Of a DNA stretch of 7,246 nt, positions 1 through 5,327 are shown one piece after another. Position 1 is the first letter of the stretch. The number at the start of each line of letters is the position of its first letter. A model generated the notes under the pieces. It did no database searches. It had not been told where the DNA came from and was given only the letters and a program-made list of their open reading frames with translations. Made by a program: the position numbers and the translations under genes. The DNA lies in contig JAHWJJ010000233.1 of assembly GCA_019348475.1 (NCBI GenBank), positions 1 to 7,246 of the forward strand. The letters run 5' to 3'. This DNA comes from Gemmatimonadota bacterium (GTDB lineage Bacteria; Gemmatimonadota; Gemmatimonadetes; Longimicrobiales; Longimicrobiaceae).

Positions 1-61
1 CAGGGTTTTTGGGGGGAGGTGCGAGCCTGAGCGCGCGGAGGGGGCGCGGCGCGGACCCGCC
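1..61 (+). repeat. Dispersed ~60-bp GC-rich repeat, copy 1 (cut by window edge)
   Basis: Positions 1-60 align without gaps to 6301-6360, with 56 of 60 bases identical. The mismatches are at copy positions 6, 11, 34 and 38. Both copies have the same orientation. Copy 2 starts with a hairpin whose left arm lies just before the aligned block; here that arm would lie outside the window. Copy 1 lies downstream of the leftward trpD gene. Homology stops right after the shared ACCCGCC. It looks like a genome-wide intergenic repeat, but that is inference from two copies. No coding potential is apparent. Confidence 0.85.
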
Positions 62-76
62 GACATGGCGTCGGCG
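58..76. other. Stem-loop downstream of trpD
   Basis: A perfect 7-bp inverted repeat, CGCCGAC (58-64) and GTCGGCG (70-76), has a 5-nt loop. It lies about 50 bp beyond the trpD stop in the direction of trpD transcription. No T-tract follows on the trpD strand, so it is not a convincing intrinsic terminator. It might protect the 3' end or assist termination. The rest of 1-128 holds only the dispersed repeat, and I see no gene. Confidence 0.35.
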
Positions 77-128
77 CGACCGTCATGTTCACCCGCCCAT
101 TGCACCCGCCGCGTACGGCTCCGCCGCC

Positions 129-1181
129 CTATTCGCCCTGGCTGGCTTCGCGGAGCGCCTTGAGCTTGTCCAGGCCGGCGCCCGCGTCGAGCGCCGTTTC
201 CGCCTGTCGCACACCCTCCGCCAGCGTCTTCGCCATGCCCGCCACCCAGATGGCGGCGCCGGCGTTCAGCACCGTGGCGGCGCGGGCGGATCCGCCCACC
301 TCCCCCTTGAGCACGCCCACCACCTTGCGCGCGTTGTCGTCGCGCTCGCCGCCCTCCAGACCCGCGGTGCCGAAGCGCTCCCACCCCAGCTCGTCGCCGG
401 GGTCGAAGGTGCGGCGGACCACCGTGCCCCCATCCACCTCCAGCACCTCGGTGGTCCCCAGCGGGCTCAGCTCGTCGATCCCGGGCTCGCCGTGCACCAC
501 CAGGGCGCGGTCGTGCCCCAGCTCCAGCAGCGCGCTGGCGATCAGGTCCAGGAGCGCGGGGTCGTTCACCCCCACCACCTGCCGCCGCGCGCCGGCGGGG
601 TTGGTGAGCGGGCCCAGCACGTTCATCAGCGTGGGCATCGCCAGCTCGCGGCGGATGGGGCCGATGTGGCGCATGGCCGGGTGGTGCAGCGGCGCGAACA
701 TGAAGACGATGCCGCACTCCTCCAGCACCCGCGCCTCGCGCTCGGGCTCCAGCTCCAGCCGCACCCCCAGCGCCTCCAGCACGTCCGCGCTGCCGCACCG
801 CGAGGTGAAGCTGCGGTTGCCGTGCTTGGCCACGCGCACCCCCGCACCGGCGGCGACCAGCGCCGCGGCGGTGGAGATGTTGAAGGTGGTGAGCGCCCCG
901 CCGCCGGTGCCGCAGGTGTCCACCAGCCCCTCCGCCTCCACCGGCACGGGCACCATCGCCCGGCGCAGCGCCCGCACCCCACCCGCCACCTCCTGCGGGG
1001 TGGCGCCGCGGACGCGGATGGCGACCAGCAGCCCCGCCATCTGCACGGGCGAGGCGCGCCCCTCCATCACCTCGGTAAAGGCACGCTCCGCTTCGTCCGC
1101 GGTCAGGGGGCGCGCGGCGGCGCGGCGCAGCAGCTCGGCGAGGTCCGCGTCGGGCGCGGCGGCGGCAACGGGCTCGGTCAT
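129..1181 (-). CDS. trpD: Anthranilate phosphoribosyltransferase (TrpD)
   Basis: The product transfers phosphoribose from PRPP to anthranilate (EC 2.4.2.18), the second committed step of tryptophan synthesis, in the cytoplasm. The 350-residue length is normal for the family. An alpha-helical N-terminal domain (about residues 11-75) is followed by the phosphoribosyltransferase domain. Visible family motifs are DTCGTGG (88-94, the glycine-rich PRPP loop), NIST (101-104), KHGNRS (119-124), GSADVLEALG (130-139), GPLTNP (190-195) and the HGEPGIDELSP segment (230-240). A GGERDDNA element near 277-284 precedes the C-terminal helices. The ATG at 1181 is preceded by CTCCCC and no Shine-Dalgarno. The stop is TAG. 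The gene begins 16 bp after the upstream GAF gene ends, so the two are probably cotranscribed. No other trp gene is visible in the window. Identification is very secure. Confidence 0.97.
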   Translation of the reverse strand: MTEPVAAAAPDADLAELLRRAAARPLTADEAERAFTEVMEGRASPVQMAGLLVAIRVRGATPQEVAGGVRALRRAMVPVPVEAEGLVDTCGTGGGALTTFNISTAAALVAAGAGVRVAKHGNRSFTSRCGSADVLEALGVRLELEPEREARVLEECGIVFMFAPLHHPAMRHIGPIRRELAMPTLMNVLGPLTNPAGARRQVVGVNDPALLDLIASALLELGHDRALVVHGEPGIDELSPLGTTEVLEVDGGTVVRRTFDPGDELGWERFGTAGLEGGERDDNARKVVGVLKGEVGGSARAATVLNAGAAIWVAGMAKTLAEGVRQAETALDAGAGLDKLKALREASQGE

Positions 1182-1197
1182 GGGGAGCGGTCGGTCG

Positions 1198-2421
1198 TCA
1201 GGACGCGCGGGCGGCGAACAGCCGCTCGGAGAGCCCGGCGTGGTCGGCCAGCAGCGCCACGCACAGCGAAACCAGGCGCAGCTGCTCCACCTCGGTGTCG
1301 TCCACCGTGCCCGCGCGAAAGTTGGTGAGGTTCATCACCCCCAGCAGCCGGCCGCGCGACACCAGCGGCAGCGAGACGAAGGCGTCGGAGGTGTACCAGT
1401 CGTCGCCCATGAGCGCGCCGCCGCTGGGGTCCTGCGGGTCGCGGACCACCACGGGCGTGCGCGTGCGCGCCACCTCGCCCGAGATGCCGCTGCCCAGCGA
1501 GATGCGCACCTCGCCCGCGTCCAGCGCGGGGGGCAGCCCCACCGCCGCGCCCAGCCGCAGCTCGCGCCCGGGCGACGCCTCGTCCACCAGCAGCAGCGAG
1601 CACCGCCCGCCGCCGAACGCCTCGGCCACGGTGCGCACGATCTCCACGGCCAGCTCCGTGGGCTCCATGTCGCCCGCGGCGCTGCGGTCCAGCAGCTTGC
1701 GCAGCAGAAAGAGCACGCGCGTCTGGCGCTGGTGCTTCGCGGTGCGCCGGTCCAGCTCCACGTGCGCGTCCATCAGCAGCTCCGTGGCGCCCCCGGCCGC
1801 GCGCTCCAGCGCGTCCATGCGGCCGCGGCTGCGCTCCAGCTCGCCGCGCGCGTCGGCGGCGGCGCGCTCGCTCTCCTTCAGCCGCTCCACCACCGACTCG
1901 GTGAGCCCCGCGCCCTGCCCCGTGGGGAACGCGGGCCCGGCGGCGTTCAGCGCGATGGCGCGGGCCAGCGCCATCTCCAGCACGTCGCCCGCGGCGGCCA
2001 CCGAGCCCTCGTCCTTGCGGCCAAGGGAGAAGCGCCGCGGCTCCGCGACCACCAGCGCGCCCAGGAGCGCGCCGTCGTGGGCGATGGCGCGCACGCGGAT
2101 GGTGTTGCGCTCCGGCTCGATTCCGGGCAGCAGGTCGCGCAGCACCCACACCACGATGGAGTCCGCCGGGCGCAGCGGCCGGTCGCCCCCCGCGTCGTCC
2201 ATCAGCAGCGAGTGCAGCCGCTGCGGCTCCAGCTCCACCGCCGCCTCGTCCACGGCCCCGCCTTCGCCCAGCGTCCACCGCCGGGTGAAGACCGCGCGCG
2301 CGGGGTCGTACGCGGCGTAGGCCACGCGCCGCTCGCCGCGCGGGCCGGCCAGCACGGGAAGCAGCCTGCGGAGAACGGTGGCGAGGTCGACCGCGTCGTG
2401 CAGCCGAACGGGGAAGAACAT
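1198..2421 (-). CDS. GAF-domain protein with central coiled coil, sensor without visible output domain
   Basis: This is a 407-residue protein with no signal peptide or membrane segment, so probably cytoplasmic. The C-terminal region (about 255-395) has a typical GAF layout: a CSLLLVDEA strand, a GLPPALDAGE loop, SLGSGISGEVARTRTPVVV, then FVSLPLVSRGRLLGVMNLTN. Residues 172-235 are rich in Glu, Arg and Ala with heptad-like spacing (LKESERAAADARGELERSR), suggesting a coiled coil and dimerisation. Residues 1-155 look like a divergent second GAF-like module, with a GALLGALVVAEP strand near 117-128; this is less certain. GAF domains bind small ligands or mediate dimerisation, but no kinase, GGDEF, phosphatase or DNA-binding domain is present. 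The partner and ligand are therefore unknown. It sits 16 bp upstream of trpD. The ATG start lacks a Shine-Dalgarno. Confidence 0.85.
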   Translation of the reverse strand: MFFPVRLHDAVDLATVLRRLLPVLAGPRGERRVAYAAYDPARAVFTRRWTLGEGGAVDEAAVELEPQRLHSLLMDDAGGDRPLRPADSIVVWVLRDLLPGIEPERNTIRVRAIAHDGALLGALVVAEPRRFSLGRKDEGSVAAAGDVLEMALARAIALNAAGPAFPTGQGAGLTESVVERLKESERAAADARGELERSRGRMDALERAAGGATELLMDAHVELDRRTAKHQRQTRVLFLLRKLLDRSAAGDMEPTELAVEIVRTVAEAFGGGRCSLLLVDEASPGRELRLGAAVGLPPALDAGEVRISLGSGISGEVARTRTPVVVRDPQDPSGGALMGDDWYTSDAFVSLPLVSRGRLLGVMNLTNFRAGTVDDTEVEQLRLVSLCVALLADHAGLSERLFAARAS

Positions 2422-2621
2422 GGCCCGACTCGGTTTGCGAGGGAGAGGTCCCGGGTTTGTACAGGGGTGATGCGAATGCTACCGGAACGGCGGCGGGGTG
2501 TCAATCGCCGGGCGAGCGCGTGGGCGCCCCGATCCGGCTGAGCGCCGCGTGCAAAGAAGACAACGGCGGGTGTCACGGCCGGGCGGCATGGGGACCTCGG
2601 CGGGGTGTGGGACAAGCGCCT
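2422..2621. other. Intergenic gap between lipoprotein A and the GAF gene
   Basis: These 200 bp separate the stop of the leftward lipoprotein gene from the start of the leftward GAF gene. The segment nearest the GAF start, about 2450-2490, is less GC-rich than its surroundings and is the likely place for a promoter. I could not find a convincing pair of -35 and -10 boxes. No stable hairpin followed by a T-run is visible after the lipoprotein gene. Open frames across the gap have the composition of GC-rich shadow frames. Confidence 0.3.
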
Positions 2622-3251
2622 CTAGCGGAGGCAGTCGGGCCCGTAGCTGACCTTTTCGATGAACTGGACGGGCGCATCTGCGCGGGGGATGCTGACCGCG
2701 TGGACCGGCTCGGTGACGGCCATCCCGAGTACGCACAGGCCCGGAGTGTAACGGAGCACGGTGGCGACGATACCGCTTTCCGTCCGCCGCACCTCGGTGA
2801 TGCCGATGCCGTAGCCAGTAGAGGGGCGCGGCCCCATCCCGGCCACCAGCACCATGCGGGTGTGGAAATCCACCGCCGGAGGAGGTGTCGGCGGCGATTC
2901 CCGGGAGCGCCGCCGGATCGCCGCCCAGAGCGCCGCCCAGTCCTCCGGCCGGCGCACGACGCAACGCACCGGCTGGTCAAGGCCACTGCTCTTCTGCCTG
3001 TACAGGTCGGTTGCGGAGAGAGGCTCGCCCGGATCGTCGGCGCCGGGTGGCGGCGCGCCGGCTTGCCTGAGGGACGCAGTCCCCGGACCGCAGAACTCCG
3101 CCAGCCCGGGCGGCACCTGCACGCCGGTCGTGTCGATCTGCGCATACACGACCGTATCCGGGCGCGTGTCCGATGCCGTCGGTCGGTCCTCGGCCCGGAT
3201 GCAGCCCAGGGCTGCGAGCGCGGCAAGGACGCAGGGGAGGCGACGTGTCAT
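2622..3251 (-). CDS. Paralogous lipoprotein A, PrcB C-terminal-like domain
   Basis: A 209-residue predicted lipoprotein. The chosen ATG at 3251 puts two Arg residues, a hydrophobic stretch and a lipobox-like ALGC ending at Cys17 at the N-terminus. A longer frame from 3326 would bury this signal and is rejected. The mature part has a conserved segment (about 27-62, DTRPDTVV then AQIDT), a linker, then a domain from about 94: PVRCVVRR, EDWAALW, a proline run and VDF, GMGPRPSTGYGI (138-149), and EPVHAVSIPR (181-190). The order 'EDW..LW / VDF / RPTGGY / VPR' resembles the PrcB C-terminal family (named after the PrcB subunit of the Treponema denticola protease complex); this is from memory of the family. 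Cys54, Cys97, Cys173 and Cys207 match the other two paralogs. The function is unknown, perhaps a cell-envelope partner protein. Confidence 0.85.
   Translation of the reverse strand: MTRRLPCVLAALAALGCIRAEDRPTASDTRPDTVVYAQIDTTGVQVPPGLAEFCGPGTASLRQAGAPPPGADDPGEPLSATDLYRQKSSGLDQPVRCVVRRPEDWAALWAAIRRRSRESPPTPPPAVDFHTRMVLVAGMGPRPSTGYGIGITEVRRTESGIVATVLRYTPGLCVLGMAVTEPVHAVSIPRADAPVQFIEKVSYGPDCLR
3107..3247 (-). repeat. 5' part of lipoprotein A gene, near-identical to a second copy at 4185-4320
   Basis: Positions 3107-3235 align to 4185-4313 at a constant offset of 1078 with 6 mismatches in 129 bases. A 5-bp GGAGG segment is then absent from the other copy, and seven more bases (CGACGTG) match. Similarity stops abruptly on both sides. 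The full-length paralogs diverge much more than this overall, so the pair marks a recent duplication or gene-conversion event. Confidence 0.85.
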
Positions 3252-3541
3252 GCGTGGAGTTGGTGGCGGGCGAGGGCTTGGAGGCACCCGAGGGAACGCG
3301 GGGCCACCGGTGAATGTGCAAGTCACGAACCGTGAGAAACGCTGGCAGACTCAAGAAAAGTCCTGGGCCAAGCGGAACCGCACGCTGCGGGTGCAGCCCG
3401 GCCGATCGGCTCACAATTTCGGTGAATCGGAGCAGCGGTCACGTACACGCCGGAAAAACAGCGCCGGAACGCGCGGCATGTGGGAGGCGCGGGCGGGCTG
3501 CGTTCCGGGCCTGGCGCCGCGGATCCTTCCCGCGGATGCGT
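3252..3541. other. Intergenic region upstream of lipoprotein A
   Basis: These 290 bp follow the leftward lipoprotein B gene and precede lipoprotein A. They contain a hairpin with CCGCGG arms (3517-3522 and 3530-3535, 7-nt loop) just after gene B, without a T-tract. There is also a 10-bp perfect palindrome GCCGATCGGC (3401-3410), a small stem GCTGC/GCAGC (3384-3397), and the block AATTTCGGTGAATCG (3415-3429). A near match to that block lies a similar distance upstream of lipoprotein D. The lower GC of about 3320-3370 and 3410-3465 suits a promoter or leader for gene A, but no standard boxes are clear. No gene is seen. Confidence 0.4.
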
Positions 3542-4165
3542 TTACTCGCGGCAGGAAGGACCGTCGCGGATCTTTTCGATGAACGCGACGGGCGCGTCGT
3601 CGTGCGGCACGGCGACCGCGTGCACTGGCTCCGTGAATCCCATTCCCACCTCGCATCCGCCGGGCGTGTGCTGGACCACGACGGCCACCAGCTCCGCGCC
3701 GGTGCGGCGGACCTCCAGGATCTCGATGCTGTAGCCCGTGGTCGGGCGCGGTCCCATGCCGGCCACCAGCAGCATCCCGCGGTCGAAGTCGAACGGCGGA
3801 AGCGGTGGAGGGGGCGACTCGGCGCCCTTGATCGCCGACCAGAGGGTGACCCAGTCCTCCTCGCGCCGGACGACGCAGCGTACCGGCTGGCCGAGGTAGA
3901 TGTGCGGGTCCTTGTACAGGGTGGATGCGGGGACCGGCTCTCCCGCCTGGTGCCCGGCCGCGGGAGGCGCGCCGGCCTGGCGCATGGACGTGGTCCCGCG
4001 CCGGCAGAAGGCGGAGAGCTCCACGGGAAGGTGCACATCCGCCGTGTCGATCTGTGCGTACACGGCGGTGTCCGGGGCGGCGTCGGAGGCTGGCGGACGA
4101 TCCCCCCGCCGGGCGCAGCCCATGACCGCACCCACGGCAGCGACGCAGAGGAGGCAGACTCTCAC
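3542..4165 (-). CDS. Paralogous lipoprotein B, PrcB C-terminal-like domain
   Basis: A 207-residue predicted lipoprotein starting at a GTG. The start is supported by the signal sequence, whose lipobox VMGC ends at Cys17, the same position as in the two paralogs. The layout matches them: a conserved post-signal segment (APDTAVYAQIDTADV), LSAFCRRGT, PVRCVVRREEDW (94-105), a proline run before FDFDRGM, GMGPRPTTGYSIEI (136-149), GGCEVGM (169-175), EPVHAVAVP (179-187) and a C-terminal Cys205. Mature cysteines 54, 97, 171 and 205 are all shared. It overlaps the truncated copy upstream by 4 bp (a GTGA stop/start overlap), so translational coupling is possible. No Shine-Dalgarno is visible. The PrcB-like assignment is from domain pattern memory; the biological role is unknown. 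Confidence 0.85.
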   Translation of the reverse strand: MRVCLLCVAAVGAVMGCARRGDRPPASDAAPDTAVYAQIDTADVHLPVELSAFCRRGTTSMRQAGAPPAAGHQAGEPVPASTLYKDPHIYLGQPVRCVVRREEDWVTLWSAIKGAESPPPPLPPFDFDRGMLLVAGMGPRPTTGYSIEILEVRRTGAELVAVVVQHTPGGCEVGMGFTEPVHAVAVPHDDAPVAFIEKIRDGPSCRE

Positions 4166-4374
4166 AGGCGGGTTTGTAGACGTTCGGGCGGCACCTGCAC
4201 GCCGGTCGTGTCGATCTGCGCATGCACGACCGTGTCCGGGCGCGTGTCCGATGCTGGCGGTGGGTCCTCGGCCCGGATGCAGCCCAGGGCTGCAAGCGCG
4301 GCAAGGACGCAGGCGACGTGAGCTTTGGCGCGGCGGCTCCCCTGCCCTGAGGCGGCCTGCTCAGGGCGGTTCAC
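4162..4374 (-). pseudogene. Truncated lipoprotein paralog C (5' fragment)
   Basis: The frame contains the lipoprotein signal and post-signal segment of gene A (CVLAALAALGCIRAED, then SDTRPDTVV and AQIDTTGVQVPP). It then loses all similarity and stops after ERLQTRL, lacking the whole PrcB-like domain. At its 5' end a 5-bp deletion relative to gene A and loss of the ATG region remove the normal start. The only available start is a GTG at 4374, giving a 70-codon frame with a 20-residue extension ahead of the hydrophobic core. It overlaps the end of gene D by 14 bp and the GTG of gene B by 4 bp. I read it as a remnant of a recent partial duplication. A short secreted lipopeptide cannot be excluded, since the frame is intact and its lipobox is kept. 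Confidence 0.7.
4185..4320 (-). repeat. Duplicated copy of the 5' part of lipoprotein A
   Basis: This is the partner of 3107-3247: 123 of 129 bases are identical in the ungapped part, then a 5-bp deletion follows. It sits in the 195-bp space between the stop of gene D and the start of gene B. The flanks on both sides show no further similarity, so it looks like a patch of about 136 bp inserted between two genes, or the remains of a deleted full copy. Confidence 0.85.
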
Positions 4375-4993
4375 AATGCGAGCCGTATCTGACGTTCTCC
4401 ACGAACTGCACGGGCGCGTCCGCGCGCGGGATGCTGACGGCGTGGATCGGCTCCGTCTCAGCCATTCCCACCTCGCAGCCGCCGGTGGTCGATTGCACCA
4501 CCTGCACCACCACCCCCGCCCCGGTCCGGCGCACCCCGGTAATCGCGATGCCGTAGCCCGCCGTCGGACGCGTTCCCATCCCCGCCAGCAGCACCATCCT
4601 GGCCCCGAAGTCCACCGGGGGCGGGGGCGCCGGGGGCGATACGTGGACGTTCCGCCTCATGGCCGTCCAGAGCGCAGCCCAGTCCTCCGCCCGCCGCACC
4701 ACGCAGCGGACGGGCTGTTCCAGCGAGCCGAAGTCGTGTGAGTACACGGTGGACGCAGGGATGTCCTCCCCGGGCGCTGGTGGCGCGGCGAGAGGCGTGC
4801 TCGCCGGCCGCATGGATGCTGTTCCCGGGCGGCAGAAGGCGGCGAGCTCAGCCGGCACCCGCACGCCGGACGTGTCGATCTGCGCATGGACGACCGTATC
4901 CGGGCGCGTGTCCGATGCGGGGCGGCGATCTTCCGCGCCCGCACAGCTCAGGACGGCGACTACAGAGAGCCCGCAGGCAGGGTGGGGGCGCAT
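4361..4993 (-). CDS. Paralogous lipoprotein D, PrcB C-terminal-like domain
   Basis: A 210-residue predicted lipoprotein with an ATG start and a canonical lipobox VLSC ending at Cys17. The mature protein has SDTRPDTVVHAQIDTSGV (27-44), LAAFCRPGTASM, EQPVRCVVRRAEDWAALW (92-109), SPPAPPPPVDF (119-129), GMGTRPTAGYGIAITGV (138-154), GGCEVGM (171-177) and EPIHAVSIPRADAPVQF (181-197). It keeps the shared Cys54, Cys97, Cys173 and Cys207. It is the first gene of the leftward cluster D-(C)-B-A and shares the 334-bp divergent region with truA. It is closest to A in the C-terminal EPxHAVSIPRADAPVQF stretch. The role is unknown; the PrcB-like call rests on motif order. No Shine-Dalgarno is visible; CGCTCCC directly precedes the ATG. 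Confidence 0.85.
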   Translation of the reverse strand: MRPHPACGLSVVAVLSCAGAEDRRPASDTRPDTVVHAQIDTSGVRVPAELAAFCRPGTASMRPASTPLAAPPAPGEDIPASTVYSHDFGSLEQPVRCVVRRAEDWAALWTAMRRNVHVSPPAPPPPVDFGARMVLLAGMGTRPTAGYGIAITGVRRTGAGVVVQVVQSTTGGCEVGMAETEPIHAVSIPRADAPVQFVENVRYGSHCEPP

Positions 4994-5084
4994 GGGAGCG
5001 TGGATCGGCGGGAGGTGAAGCCTGGCAGACGCGTGGCTGCCGCGGACAAACGCAAGTCGCGATCCGGAAAAAAGGCCGCAAATC

Positions 5085-5121
5085 CAGGGGAAAAACCCTG
5101 CGGCGTCGCAGCCGACGCCGC
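5085..5121 (-). promoter_or_regulatory. Leader hairpin with T-runs upstream of lipoprotein D (possible attenuator or terminator)
   Basis: GCGGCGTCG (5100-5108) pairs perfectly with CGACGCCGC (5113-5121) around a 4-nt loop. Read on the lipoprotein strand, this 9-bp GC stem is followed by AGGGTTTTTCCCC, and about 13 nt later by TTTTTT. A second small stem, CAGGG (5085-5089) with CCCTG (5096-5100), shares one base with the first. A strong stem followed by T-runs is terminator-like, though the first T-run starts 4 nt after the stem. It lies 107 bp or more before the gene D start, so it would act on a leader transcript or on antisense transcription from the truA side. On the truA strand no T-run follows. 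Confidence 0.4.
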
Positions 5122-5197
5122 GATTTCGTGCAGCCGCAACCCTCTCTCCCTCATTTTGGTGAATCGCACCCGCTCAGGCGTTCACCGCCGCTCACTC

Positions 5198-5309
5198 GCA
5201 TTCCCGCACCCCCGCACTCCCGCACTCCCGCACTGCCGCACTTTCGCACCTTCGCACTTTCGCACTTTCGCACTTTCGCACTTTCGCACTTTCGTACTCC
5301 CGTACTTGC
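5198..5309 (+). repeat. 8-bp tandem repeat array, 14 units, upstream of truA
   Basis: Fourteen consecutive 8-bp units fit GYAYYBYC. The most common unit, GCACTTTC, occurs six times, five of them in a row without error (5254-5293). Earlier units are C-rich variants such as GCACTCCC, and the last two change to GTACTCCC and GTACTTGC. The array ends 18 bp before the truA ATG, so it probably falls in the promoter or 5' leader. There are no spacers, so it is not a CRISPR. The mix of variants at the ends and identical units in the middle is what slippage expansion would leave. Confidence 0.95.
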
Positions 5310-5327
5310 CCCTACCTTCCCGCCCCC

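Larger units (their letters stand above)
4994..5327. other. Divergent intergenic region between the lipoprotein cluster and truA
   Basis: No gene is seen in these 334 bp. From left to right the region holds a leader of about 100 bp for gene D with an A6 run (5068-5073) and an A5 run (5091-5095). Next come a perfect GC hairpin (5100-5121), an AT-richer block ATTTTGGTGAATCGC (5153-5167) resembling one upstream of gene A, and the 8-bp tandem array (5198-5309) that ends 18 bp before the truA ATG. Promoters for both directions must lie here if each unit has its own. I could not assign -35/-10 boxes with confidence. Confidence 0.6.

Noticed and set aside
85..2541. Very long open frames on the plus strand opposite trpD and the GAF gene (also 9-1328 and 1295-2320)
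   Set aside because: They lie antisense to well-supported genes and their translations are low-complexity strings rich in Arg, Ala, Ser and Pro, as expected from GC-rich shadow frames. No domain motif is visible.
2479..2964. Minus-strand frames reaching from lipoprotein A into the gap at 2422-2621 (also 2202-2615)
   Set aside because: They overlap real genes in another frame and have no recognisable motif, signal peptide or ribosome-binding site.
3252..3326. N-terminal extension of lipoprotein A to a start at 3326
   Set aside because: The extension is proline-rich and would place the signal peptide internally. Both full-length paralogs begin directly at the signal with the lipobox Cys at residue 17.
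3517..3535. Hairpin after lipoprotein B as an intrinsic terminator
   Set aside because: The stem is only 6 bp, made of two self-palindromic CCGCGG sites, and no T-tract follows on the gene strand.
3314..4321. 335-codon plus-strand frame across the lipoprotein region (with 4738-5583 and 4886-6175)
   Set aside because: These run antisense to the lipoproteins or across intergenic DNA and repeats into another frame of truA. Their composition is that of shadow frames.
5198..5309. Possible CRISPR array
   Set aside because: Units are 8 bp and contiguous with no spacers, and there are no cas genes, so it is a simple tandem repeat.
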